64,000 bases of DNA from Streptomyces sp. CB02400 (lineage in GTDB: Bacteria; Actinomycetota; Actinomycetes; Streptomycetales; Streptomycetaceae), in the NCBI RefSeq assembly GCF_001905725.1, contig NZ_LIWB01000004.1:62001-126000 (forward strand), given 5' to 3'. The translations under genes and the position numbers were made by a program. The notes beneath the pieces were generated by a model. The model had not been told where the DNA came from. It saw only the letters and a list, made by a program, of their open reading frames with translations, and made no database searches. Below, one piece after another: positions 25,083 through 33,343 of this stretch (position 1 is the stretch's first letter; the number at the start of each line of letters is the position of its first letter).

Positions 25083-27563
25083 CTACAGCTTCTCCACCGG
25101 CGCGTACCGCAGCAGCAGCCGCTTGGGCTTGGTGTCCCCGAAGTCGATCGTCGCCTCCGTGTTGGCACCCGTGCCCTTCACCGCGACCACGGTGCCGAGG
25201 CCGAACTGGTCGTGCGTGACCCGGTCCCCGATCGCCAGCGACACCACGGGCTTGTCCGCGGTCCGCCGGGTGGCGAAGCCGGAGCCGCCCGACGCCGACG
25301 AGCGCGAGCGGGACGACGACAGCGAGGCCGCCACTCCCGACGCCGGACCGGAGGACACGGGCGTGCTCGCCCCCGTCCGCTTCCACTCCAGGTGGGCGGC
25401 CGGGATCTCCTCCAGGAACCGCGAGGGCGGGTTGTAGGACGGCTGGCCCCACGCGCTGCGCAGCGTCGACCGGGTCAGGTACAGCCGCTCCCGGGCGCGC
25501 GTGATGCCGACGTACGCCAGGCGCCGCTCCTCCTCCAGCTCCTTGGTCTCGCCGAGGGCGCGCATGTGCGGGAAGACGCCGTCCTCCATGCCGGTGAGGA
25601 AGACGACCGGGAACTCCAGGCCCTTGGCGGTGTGCAGGGTCATCAGCGTGATGACGCCGGAGCCGTCCTCGTCCTCGTCGGGGATCTGGTCGGAGTCGGC
25701 GACCAGGGCGACCTGCTCCAGGAAGTCGGACAGGGCGACCGACTCGCCCTCGCCGCGCTCCTGCTCGAACTCCAGGGCGACGGCCGCGAGTTCCTGGAGG
25801 TTCTCGATGCGGGTCTCGTCCTGTGGGTCGGTGGACGCCTGCAACTCGGCGAGGTAGCCGGTGCGTTCCAGGATCGCCTCCAGGACCGTCGCCGGGCCCG
25901 CCCCGGACTCGACGACCGTACGCAGGTCCTCCATCAGCGTGTTGAACCGCTTCACGGCGTTCGACGAGCGCGCGGCCATGCCGTACGCCTCGTCGACGCG
26001 CCTCAGCGCCTGCGGGAAGCTGATCTTCTCGCGCTGCGCGAGGGCGTCGATCATGGCCTCCGCGCGGTCGCCGATGCCCCGCTTGGGGACGTTGAGGATG
26101 CGGCGCAGCGGCACCGAGTCCTCGGGGTTGGCGAGCACCCGCAGGTAGGCCAGGACGTCCCGGACCTCCTTGCGCTCGTAGAAGCGGACGCCGCCGACGA
26201 CCTTGTAGGGCAGGCCGACGCGGATGAAGATCTCCTCGAAGACGCGGGACTGGGCGTTGGTGCGGTAGAAGACGGCGACGTCGCCCGCCTTCGCCTCGCC
26301 CGCGTCGGTGAGACGGTCTATCTCCTCGGCGACGAACTGCGCCTCGTCGTGCTCGGTGTCCGCGACGTACCCGGTGATCCGCGCGCCCGTGCCGGCGTTG
26401 GTCCACAGGTTCTTGGGGCGGCGCGACTCGTTGCGCTCGATGACGGCGTTGGCGGCGCTCAGGATGGTCTGCGTGGAGCGGTAGTTCTGCTCCAGCAGGA
26501 TCGTGGTCGCGTCCGGGTAGTCCTCCTCGAACTGGAGGATGTTGCGGATCGTCGCACCGCGGAAGGCGTAGATCGACTGGTCGGCGTCGCCCACCACGCA
26601 CAGCTCGGCCGGCGGCACCTCGGGCTCGGACGGTGCGCCGGCGGGGCGCTCGGAGGTGCCGACGAGCTCGCGGACCAGCGCGTACTGGGCGTGGTTGGTG
26701 TCCTGGTACTCGTCGACCATGACGTGCCGGAAGCGGCGGCGGTAGTGCTCGGCGACGTCCGGGAAGGCGCGCAGCAGATTGACCGTCGTCATGATCAGGT
26801 CGTCGAAGTCGAGGGCGTTGGCCTCCCGCAGGCGCGACTGGTAGAGCGCGTAGGCCTGGGCGAGGGTCTTCTCGAAACCGTCGGCGGCCCGGGCGGCGAA
26901 GTCCTCCTCGTCGATCAGCTCGTTCTTCAGGTTGCTGATCTTGGCGCTGAAGGACTTCGGCGGGAAGCGCTTGGGGTCGAGCTCCAGGTCGCGGCAGACC
27001 AGGGCCATCAGACGCTTGGAGTCGGCGGCGTCGTAGATCGAGAACGACGACGTGAAGCCGAGCTTCTTGCTCTCGCGGCGCAGGATGCGCACGCACGCGC
27101 TGTGGAACGTCATGACCCACATGGCGCCCGCGCGCGGGCCGACGAGCTGCTCGACGCGTTCCTTCATCTCGCCCGCGGCCTTGTTGGTGAAGGTGATCGC
27201 GAGGATCTGGCCCGGGTGGACGTGCCGCTCGGCCAGCAGGTGGGCGATGCGGTGGGTGAGCACGCGGGTCTTGCCGGAGCCGGCGCCGGCCACGATGAGC
27301 AGCGGGGAGCCGGAGTGCACGACGGCGGCGCGCTGGTTGTCGTTCAGCCCCTCCAGCAGCGCGGCGGCGTCGATCACCGGGCGCGGGGCGCCGTCGCGGT
27401 AGTAGGTGTCCCGGTCCGGCGGCACGTCGAACTTCCCGCCGAACAGGTCGTCCGGGATCTGCTCCGGTACGTGCTCGTCCTCGGGCGGTGGCGGGGGCTC
27501 GCCCTCGGGGCCCCGCTGGGCCTGGAGGTCCGCCAGGAAGCTGTCGTCAAAGAGGCTGCTCAT
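25083..27563 (-). CDS. pcrA: PcrA/UvrD-type superfamily 1 DNA helicase
   Basis: This 826-aa ATP-dependent 3'-5' helicase acts in repair and replication-conflict clearance. All SF1A motifs are visible: LNDNQRAAVVHSGSPLLIVAG with Walker A AGAGSGKTRVL, TFTNKAAGEMKERV (Ia), FDDLIM, DEYQDTNHAQY (II), GDADQSIYAFRGA (III), QNYRST (IV), VVFLTGMEDGVFPH and YVGITRARERLYL (VI). The C-terminal 100 residues include a Ser-rich linker and a Tudor-like tail (IGDRVTHDQFGLGTVVAVKG) that in PcrA binds RNA polymerase. The N-terminal 70 residues are acidic and Pro-rich. Start ATG 27563. It stands alone, convergent with the M23 gene. Confidence 0.97.
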   Translation of the reverse strand: MSSLFDDSFLADLQAQRGPEGEPPPPPEDEHVPEQIPDDLFGGKFDVPPDRDTYYRDGAPRPVIDAAALLEGLNDNQRAAVVHSGSPLLIVAGAGSGKTRVLTHRIAHLLAERHVHPGQILAITFTNKAAGEMKERVEQLVGPRAGAMWVMTFHSACVRILRRESKKLGFTSSFSIYDAADSKRLMALVCRDLELDPKRFPPKSFSAKISNLKNELIDEEDFAARAADGFEKTLAQAYALYQSRLREANALDFDDLIMTTVNLLRAFPDVAEHYRRRFRHVMVDEYQDTNHAQYALVRELVGTSERPAGAPSEPEVPPAELCVVGDADQSIYAFRGATIRNILQFEEDYPDATTILLEQNYRSTQTILSAANAVIERNESRRPKNLWTNAGTGARITGYVADTEHDEAQFVAEEIDRLTDAGEAKAGDVAVFYRTNAQSRVFEEIFIRVGLPYKVVGGVRFYERKEVRDVLAYLRVLANPEDSVPLRRILNVPKRGIGDRAEAMIDALAQREKISFPQALRRVDEAYGMAARSSNAVKRFNTLMEDLRTVVESGAGPATVLEAILERTGYLAELQASTDPQDETRIENLQELAAVALEFEQERGEGESVALSDFLEQVALVADSDQIPDEDEDGSGVITLMTLHTAKGLEFPVVFLTGMEDGVFPHMRALGETKELEEERRLAYVGITRARERLYLTRSTLRSAWGQPSYNPPSRFLEEIPAAHLEWKRTGASTPVSSGPASGVAASLSSSRSRSSASGGSGFATRRTADKPVVSLAIGDRVTHDQFGLGTVVAVKGTGANTEATIDFGDTKPKRLLLRYAPVEKL

Positions 27564-27810
27564 CGCTCTCCGAGTCTAGGGCGCCCCACCGACAACCCGG
27601 GGCCACCCCGGGAACATCCCCGGAATCCGGCGGCCGGGACGGGACGCGCACCCTCCAGAACCACCGCCTCACCCTGAGTGACACCACGCGCAAGGTCACG
27701 AAAATGTATCGGGCATATCACCCATCAACCTTCACAGGGGCCACACCAGTTGGCTACGGTGCGGGCGGGCCGTACGACCCCCACCGGCGAACCTCGCCGG
27801 GCCGCGCGGC

Positions 27811-27961
27811 CTCCGCCGAGTCCGTCACTGCCCTCGCGGCAGCCGGAGCCGGGGACCCACCGAGACCATGGGGTGAATCGGCCCACTCCCTCACGGAGCG
27901 GCCGTAGGGCAACCCTTCCGAACCACCCGCCCGAACCCGACAGCTAACCCGGTAGGCGGAG
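27811..27961 (+). promoter_or_regulatory. ydaO/yuaA-type cyclic di-AMP riboswitch
   Basis: The hallmark segments occur in order: CGCCGAGTCCGTCAC, GCCGGGGACCCA, CATGGGGTGAATC, GTAGGGCAACCCTTCCG and the 3' core CCCGACAGCTAACCCGGTAGG. The outer stem P1 closes perfectly (CTCCGCC 27811-27817 with GGCGGAG 27955-27961). It ends 4 bases before the GGAAGGAG ribosome binding site of the NlpC/P60 gene. c-di-AMP riboswitches of this class turn off actinobacterial cell-wall hydrolase genes when c-di-AMP is high (established knowledge). A P1 this close to the ribosome binding site suggests control near the start of translation or early transcription. Confidence 0.93.
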
Positions 27962-27982
27962 CTTTGGAAGGAGTCGCCTCCC

Positions 27983-29167
27983 TTGGCGTCGCACCGCAAG
28001 TCGCGCACCCCCGGCACGCGCGTGGCAGGCATACGGACCCCGGCCTTCGCCACGGCCGCGCTGACCTCCGTGGCCCTGCTGTCCCAGACGGCCACCGCCG
28101 CCCCCTCCGCCCCCTCCGCCGACGGCAAGCCGAGCCTGGAGGAGGTCGAGAAGAAGGTCGACGACCTCTACCGCCAGGCGGAGTCGGCGACCGAGAAGTA
28201 CAACGCGGCCAAGGAGAAGACCGCGAAGCAGCGCAAGCAGGTGGACACGCTCCTCGACGACGTGGCCGAGCGCACCCAGAAGCTCAACGAGGCGCGGGCG
28301 GAGCTGGGTTCCTTCGCCGCCGCCCAGTACCGGACCGGCGCCGGCATCCCCGACACCGCGACCTTCCTGCTCGCGGACACGCCGCAGGACATCTTCGACC
28401 AGCGCCAGGTGATGGACCGGATGACCGGCCGCCAGAAGGAAGCGGTCGACGACTACGTCACCCGGCAGTCCGAGACGATGAAGAAGCGCCAGGAGGCCAC
28501 CGAGAGCCTTCAGACGCTCACCGAGACCCAGGGCGACCTGAAGACGGCCAAGGCCACCGTCCAGAAGAAGCTCACCGACGCGCGCGAGCTGATGTCGAAG
28601 CTGACCGCCGAGGAGAAGGCGCGGCTCGCGGCGATCGAGAAGGAGAAGCAGAAGGAGGCCGCCCGCAAGGCCGCCGAGCTCGCCCGGCAGCAGGCGGAGC
28701 AGCAGAAGGCCCAGGAGGAGGCCGCCGCCCAGCAGGACAGCGGCACCTCGGGCAGCACCTCCGGGTCCTCCGGCTCGACCACCACGCCGTCGACGGACTC
28801 CTCGTACGCCACCAAGGCCGAGAAGGCCCTCGCCTTCGCCCGCGCGCAGATCGGCAAGCCGTACGTCTGGGGCGCCACCGGCCCCGGCTCCTACGACTGC
28901 TCCGGCCTCACCCAGGCCGCCTGGAAGGCCGCCGGCGTCACCGTTCCGCGCACCACCTACGACCAGGTGAACGCGGGCACGACGGTCCCCGTCTCCCAGG
29001 CCCAACCCGGTGACCTGGTCTTCTTCTACGACGACGTCACCCACGTGGGCATCTACATCGGCAACGGGATGATGATCCACGCGCCGAAGCCCGGCACGTA
29101 CGTCCGCGAGGAGTCGATCTACTACGACGGCGAGTCCTCGATCCACAGCGTGGTGCGCCCCGCCTGA
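27983..29167 (+). CDS. NlpC/P60 peptidoglycan hydrolase under riboswitch control
   Basis: The 394-aa exported hydrolase has a signal peptide (FATAALTSVALLSQTATAAP). A long coiled coil (about residues 50-250) contains EKKVDDLYRQAESATEKYN and QKEAARKAAELARQQAEQQ. A Ser/Gly/Thr linker leads to a C-terminal NlpC/P60 domain: PYVWGATGPGSYDCSGLTQ (catalytic Cys), DVTHVGIYIG (His) and MMIHAPKPG (third polar residue). It cleaves peptide stems in the wall, and the coiled coil usually mediates autoinhibition or FtsX-like activation. The start is TTG 27983 with GGAAGGAG upstream. The 5' leader is a c-di-AMP riboswitch. A paralogue lies at 30112. Confidence 0.95.
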   Translation: MASHRKSRTPGTRVAGIRTPAFATAALTSVALLSQTATAAPSAPSADGKPSLEEVEKKVDDLYRQAESATEKYNAAKEKTAKQRKQVDTLLDDVAERTQKLNEARAELGSFAAAQYRTGAGIPDTATFLLADTPQDIFDQRQVMDRMTGRQKEAVDDYVTRQSETMKKRQEATESLQTLTETQGDLKTAKATVQKKLTDARELMSKLTAEEKARLAAIEKEKQKEAARKAAELARQQAEQQKAQEEAAAQQDSGTSGSTSGSSGSTTTPSTDSSYATKAEKALAFARAQIGKPYVWGATGPGSYDCSGLTQAAWKAAGVTVPRTTYDQVNAGTTVPVSQAQPGDLVFFYDDVTHVGIYIGNGMMIHAPKPGTYVREESIYYDGESSIHSVVRPA

Positions 29168-29178
29168 TCCGCCCGGGA

Positions 29179-29228
29179 GGGGAAGGGGACGGAGCACGGG
29201 GGGGTTCCTCCGGCACCGTCCCCTTTCC
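29179..29228. terminator. Hairpin after the first NlpC/P60 gene
   Basis: GGGAAGGGGACGG pairs with CCGTCCCCTTTCC (one mismatch). The hairpin starts about 12 bases after the stop codon. Confidence 0.65.
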
Positions 29229-29396
29229 GTGCAGGCCCGCGCCACGGCACGCGGTGCCGGGCGGCCGTGTTCCCCCTGGAAATGCCGACGGCGGTGACGC
29301 TGTCCGCGTCCACCGCCGCCGGCATCCCCTGGCTCGGGGGCCCGGGGCATGTCCTGTCGCGGGCCGCGGTCACGTCCGGGCCCGTGGAGCAGGGGG

Positions 29397-29750
29397 TCAG
29401 GTCCACAGCACCGCGATGAAGATGTTCGTCACGGTCAGCAGCCCGACCAGACCGAACAGGCCCTTCTCCACCTTCTCGTCGTCCCGCTTCACGTACACCA
29501 GGCCGAGGATCACGATCAGCAGGGCCAGCTTCACGCCGATCTTGATGTTGTCGACGGAGTAGTCCTGGGCCTGGTTGAGGCCGACCAGGACCACACCGGT
29601 GACCAGCATCGTCAGCGCACCGTGCAGCATCGCGGGGACGAACCGGGCGGTGCCCGCGCCCATCGCCTTCATCTGGGTGAGGAAGCCGCCGAGGAGCGAC
29701 GCGATGCCGATGATGTGCAGACCGACGAAGAGGTGGATGAGTACGTCCAT
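29397..29750 (-). CDS. Small four-helix integral membrane protein
   Basis: The 117-aa protein is almost entirely membrane-embedded. It has four hydrophobic segments: IHLFVGLHIIGIASLLGGFL, FVPAMLHGALTMLVTGVVLV, LALLIVILGLVYV and GLFGLVGLLTVTNIFIAVLW. The conserved-looking histidines in HLFVGLHIIG and MLHGAL resemble the layout of small heme- or copper-related membrane proteins, but no named family is assigned. It is a single gene between the two NlpC/P60 genes on the opposite strand. The ATG at 29750 is the only good start. Function is unknown. Confidence 0.75.
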   Translation of the reverse strand: MDVLIHLFVGLHIIGIASLLGGFLTQMKAMGAGTARFVPAMLHGALTMLVTGVVLVGLNQAQDYSVDNIKIGVKLALLIVILGLVYVKRDDEKVEKGLFGLVGLLTVTNIFIAVLWT

Positions 29751-30111
29751 GAGGCCGGAGCCTAGCCATAGCCGCCTCGTAGCACTCCGGCGCCCTCATC
29801 CGTCCTTCCTCCGCCATATCGGTCATCACCCTGAGTGAAGACGACGAAGCCGGAACGGGATCCTGGTCACTTACGGTCACCCGGCGGTCCGCTCACGCCA
29901 CTTCCGCACAACCCGTTACCGGGGCCGCGCGGCCGGGCCTAGCGTCCTCCTCCAGGTGACCGGCTCCCCACCGCCGCCCGGTCCAGGGGCGGCAACCGGA
30001 CACCACCGCCGAGAAGGTCCGGCGGCGGACGGCTCCCCCTGTGCACCCCCGCCGCCGGACCACCGGACGGCAGTCCGCTCCGCGCGGTCGTCGGAAAGGA
30101 CGGAACTCCAG
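29751..30111. other. Divergent intergenic region, membrane protein / second NlpC gene
   Basis: This 361-base gap contains a direct repeat GGTCAC-TTAC-GGTCAC (about 29863-29878) and a TAGCGT that could be a -10 box for the rightward gene (29940-29945). No riboswitch core like that at 27811 is present, and no gene is supported. Confidence 0.4.
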
Positions 30112-31152
30112 GTGGCAGCGCACCGCAGGACCCGACAGCGCGTCGCGGGCGGCACCACGGCCCGCGCGGCCACCGCCGTCGCCCTCGCCGGCGCGGCCAC
30201 CGCGACCGGCTTCGACGGAACGGGACACGCCGAACCACGGCTGACACCGGGCCAGGTCAAGGCCGAGGTCGACAGGCTCTACCGGGAGGCGGAGACCGCC
30301 ACCGAGAAGTACAACGGCGCCAAGGAGAAGGCCGAGTCGGCCCAGCGGCGGCTGCACGACCTGCAGGACGAGGCGGCCCGCAGGAAGGACCGGCTCAACT
30401 CCGCACAGGACGCCCTGGGCACGGTCGCCGCGGCGCAGTACCGCGGCAGCGGCCTCGACCCCGCCCTGCAGCTCTTCCTCTCCGAGGACCCCGACGGCTA
30501 TCTGGACGGCGCCGCGCTCGCCGAACGGGCGGGCAGCCGCCGCCAGGCGGCGGTGGGGCGCGTACGCACACAGCTCCGGGAGATCGAGCAGTTGCGCGGC
30601 GCCGCACGCGTCGAGGTGACATCGCTGACGTCCCGCCGCGCCGAACTCGAACGGCACAAGAAGACGATCAACACCAAGCTGACCGCCGCCCGCCGGCTGC
30701 TGTCCCGGCTGACTCCCGAGCAGCGCGCGGGACTCACCGACGGCACCGGCCGCGCCCCACACTCCTCGACGGACGCCCGGGACGCCGCCCTGGCAGCCCC
30801 CGGCCCTCGCGCGGCGGAGGCCGTCTCCTACGCCTACGCCAAGCTCGGCAGCCCCTACGTCTGGGGCGCGACCGGCCCGGACGCCTTCGACTGCTCGGGC
30901 CTCGTCCAGGCCGCGTACCGCTCCGCCGGTGTCTCCCTGCCCCGCACCACCTACGCCCAGATCGACGCCGGCCGCCGCGTCCCCCGCTCCGGACTCCGTC
31001 CCGGGGACCTGGTCTTCTTCTACTCCGGCATCAGCCACGTCGGCATCTACGTCGGCGACGGCCGCATGATCCACGCCCCGAACCCCTCGGCCCCGGTCCG
31101 CGTGGCCCCCATCGACGAGATGCCCTTCGCGGGCGCCACGCGCGTGGTCTGA
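30112..31152 (+). CDS. NlpC/P60 peptidoglycan hydrolase, paralogue
   Basis: The 346-aa paralogue of the 27983 gene has the same design. A signal sequence (TTARAATAVALAGAATATG) is followed by a coiled coil with VKAEVDRLYREAETATEKYNGAKEK, a short linker and an NlpC/P60 domain (PYVWGATGPDAFDCSGLVQ, ISHVGIYVG, MIHAPNP). Cys and both polar active-site residues are present. The start is GTG 30112, preceded by GGAAAGGACGGAA. Unlike its paralogue it has no c-di-AMP riboswitch, so the pair should be regulated differently. It converges with the response-regulator gene, with only 9 bases between stops and no obvious hairpin. Confidence 0.93.
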   Translation: MAAHRRTRQRVAGGTTARAATAVALAGAATATGFDGTGHAEPRLTPGQVKAEVDRLYREAETATEKYNGAKEKAESAQRRLHDLQDEAARRKDRLNSAQDALGTVAAAQYRGSGLDPALQLFLSEDPDGYLDGAALAERAGSRRQAAVGRVRTQLREIEQLRGAARVEVTSLTSRRAELERHKKTINTKLTAARRLLSRLTPEQRAGLTDGTGRAPHSSTDARDAALAAPGPRAAEAVSYAYAKLGSPYVWGATGPDAFDCSGLVQAAYRSAGVSLPRTTYAQIDAGRRVPRSGLRPGDLVFFYSGISHVGIYVGDGRMIHAPNPSAPVRVAPIDEMPFAGATRVV

Positions 31153-31161
31153 ACGGCCCGC

Positions 31162-31875
31162 TCAGACCAGTCGCCGCGCCGTCGCCCAGCGGGTCAGTTC
31201 GTGGCGGTTGGAGAGCTGGAGCTTGCGCAGGACCGCCGAGACGTGGGACTCGACCGTCTTCACCGAGATGAAAAGCTGCTTGGCGATCTCCTTGTAGGCG
31301 TAGCCGCGGGCGATCAGCCGCAGCACCTCCCGCTCGCGCTGGGTGAGGCGGTCGAGGTCCTCGTCGACCGGCGGGGCGTCGGTCGAGGCGAAGGCGTCCA
31401 GGACGAAGCCGGCCAGGCGGGGGGAGAAGACGGCGTCCCCCTCCTGGACCCGGAAGATCGAGTCGACCAGGTCGGTGCCGGTGATCGTCTTGGTCACGTA
31501 GCCGCGGGCTCCGCCCCGGATCACCCCGATCACGTCCTCCGCCGCGTCCGACACGGACAGGGCGAGGAAACGGACCGGCTGCTCGGCGTCACCCATCAAC
31601 GGGGTGCAGCGGCGCAGCACTTCGACGCCGCCGCCACCGGGCAGGTGCACGTCGAGCAGGACCACCTCGGGCCGGGTCGCGGTGATGACCGTGACCGCCT
31701 GGTCGACGTCGGCGGCCTCGCCGACCACCTCGACACCCGTCTGCGCGGTCTGCCCTATCTCCGCCTGGACGCCCGTGCGGAACATGCGGTGGTCGTCGAC
31801 GAGGACCACCCGCACATGACGCCCGGCGCTCTCCGCCGGTCCCGTCGTTCCGTTCGCCTCGGTCGGCTCGCTCAT
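31162..31875 (-). CDS. LuxR-family response regulator
   Basis: The 237-aa protein has an N-terminal receiver domain (VVLVDDHRMFRTGV, phospho-acceptor Asp in VVLLDVHLPGGGG, Lys in YVTKTITG). Its C-terminal LuxR/NarL helix-turn-helix reads LTQREREVLRLIARGYAYKEIAKQLFISVKTVESHV. It is the output partner of the PspC-containing kinase immediately upstream: its ATG overlaps the kinase stop (ATGA). Envelope stress is a likely input given the PspC domain and the PspC/LiaF-like gene across the divergent promoter. Targets are not shown by the sequence. Confidence 0.95.
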   Translation of the reverse strand: MSEPTEANGTTGPAESAGRHVRVVLVDDHRMFRTGVQAEIGQTAQTGVEVVGEAADVDQAVTVITATRPEVVLLDVHLPGGGGVEVLRRCTPLMGDAEQPVRFLALSVSDAAEDVIGVIRGGARGYVTKTITGTDLVDSIFRVQEGDAVFSPRLAGFVLDAFASTDAPPVDEDLDRLTQREREVLRLIARGYAYKEIAKQLFISVKTVESHVSAVLRKLQLSNRHELTRWATARRLV

Positions 31876-33164
31876 GACGTCCTCTCCGCCCTCTCCATCT
31901 CCAGCTCGACCTCCGTGCCGCCGTCCGGCACCGCGCGCAGCCGCGCCGTGCCGCCGTTACGCTCCATGCGGCCGATGATCGATTCTCTGACGCCCATGCG
32001 GTCGGCGGGTATCGAGTCCAGGTCGAAGCCGGGGCCGCGGTCCCGGACGGACACGAAGACCGTCCTTCCCTCGACTTCGGCGTAGACCTGCACCGCGCCT
32101 CCCTCGCCACCGTACTTGGCGGCGTTGACCATCGCTTCGCGCGCGGCCTGCATCTGTGCGCCGATTCTCTCGTCGAGCGGGCAGTCGCCGACGACCACCA
32201 CCTCGAGGGGGACTCCGTGCTTGTCCTCCACCTCGGCGGCATTGCGCTTCACCGCCTCGGCGAGGGTGGTGGGTTCGTCGTCCTCGTCCTTGCCGTTGCC
32301 CTCCGGCTTGTAGAGCCAGGCGCGCAGGTCGCGTTCCTGGGCCCGGGCCAGGCGGCGCACCTCGCCCGCGTTGTCCGCGTTGCGCTGGATCAGGGTGAGG
32401 GTGTGCAGCACCGAGTCGTGGACATGGGCGGCGACCTCCGCACGCTCCTGCGCACGGATGCGCATCAGGCGCTCCTCGGAGAGGTCCTGGGTCATGCGCA
32501 CGAGGTAGGGGCCGGCGAGGAGGGTGATGCCGACGAGGACCGCGAGGGCCGCCTGGAGCACCGAGCCGAGGTGGCTGCCGGAGCCCCGCAGGACGAAGAT
32601 GCCCGAGGCGCCCGCCGTCACCAGGAGCACACCGGCCCCGGCCCGCAGCAGCGTGACCGTGCGCCGGCGGCGGCCGACCTCCATCCAGCGGGCCCGGCGG
32701 GCGTTGTCCGCCTGCCGCCAGACCAGGGCGACGCCCGCGCCGACCAGCACGGTCGGCCAGAGGTAGGCCCTGGCCCCGTTGGTCAGGTTCACGTTGCCCA
32801 CGAAGATCATGGCCACGACGACCATGAGGAGCAGGGCGACGATCTGCCCCTTGTCCGGTTTCCGGGTGACGAGTCTGCGCCGGCCGTCCGGCGAGGTCTC
32901 CGTCGTCACCAGCGAGGGCGGTTTCTGCGCGTCCACGCCGCCGACGCCCAGCGGTACGAAGAACCAGAACGCGGCGTACAGCAGCGCGCCGAGGCCGTCG
33001 GCCATGAACAGGCCGACGAAGACGAGACGTACCCAGATCACGGGCAGCCCGAGGTGTCCGGCGAGCCCCCGCGCCACACCACCGAGCCAGCGTCCGTCAC
33101 TGCTGCGGTAGAGCTTGCGCGGCGGCCGCGGCTCGGCTACGGGCGCTGCTGCGGCTTCCGACAT
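31872..33164 (-). CDS. PspC-domain sensor histidine kinase
   Basis: The 430-aa membrane kinase begins with a PspC domain (KLYRSSDGRWLGGVARGLAGHLGLPVIWVRLVF, ending in the hydrophobic GALLYAAFWFFVPLG). Two or three further membrane segments follow. The HisKA_3-type dimerisation helix has AAHVHDSVLHTLTLIQ (phospho-His in HDxxxH), and the GHKL ATPase shows REAMVNAAKYGG, DRGPGFDLDSI and MGVRESIIGRMERNGG. It should phosphorylate the LuxR-type regulator whose start overlaps its stop. The start at 33164 (MSEAAAAPVAEP) lacks a good ribosome binding site; a GTG slightly upstream (VTIIGMSEA) is possible. It faces the PspC/LiaF-like gene. Confidence 0.93.
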   Translation of the reverse strand: MSEAAAAPVAEPRPPRKLYRSSDGRWLGGVARGLAGHLGLPVIWVRLVFVGLFMADGLGALLYAAFWFFVPLGVGGVDAQKPPSLVTTETSPDGRRRLVTRKPDKGQIVALLLMVVVAMIFVGNVNLTNGARAYLWPTVLVGAGVALVWRQADNARRARWMEVGRRRRTVTLLRAGAGVLLVTAGASGIFVLRGSGSHLGSVLQAALAVLVGITLLAGPYLVRMTQDLSEERLMRIRAQERAEVAAHVHDSVLHTLTLIQRNADNAGEVRRLARAQERDLRAWLYKPEGNGKDEDDEPTTLAEAVKRNAAEVEDKHGVPLEVVVVGDCPLDERIGAQMQAAREAMVNAAKYGGEGGAVQVYAEVEGRTVFVSVRDRGPGFDLDSIPADRMGVRESIIGRMERNGGTARLRAVPDGGTEVELEMERAERTS

Positions 33165-33198
33165 GCCAATGATGGTCACACGCCCGGAGTACCGGAGC

Positions 33199-33300
33199 AT
33201 CAGGGTCGGTCCCGGAGACTCCCCTGATCTCCGCGGGCCGGGTCCGTCGAACGCTCCCCCGGTCCCACTCGGGGACCGATATCAGGGTCCGGCCAGGGTC
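33199..33300. promoter_or_regulatory. Repeated ATCAGGGTC elements in the kinase / PspC divergent promoter
   Basis: ATCAGGGTC occurs at 33199-33207 and 33281-33289. A CCAGGGTC follows at 33293, and the inverse CCCCTGAT occurs at 33221. TCGGTCCC (33206-33213) is mirrored by GGGACCGA (33272-33279). The clustering in a 179-base divergent gap suggests operator sites, perhaps for the LuxR-type regulator. Confidence 0.3.
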
Positions 33301-33343
33301 GTACCGACTGCCGCCACGGCGGCTCGCCCGTCACCATGGACCC

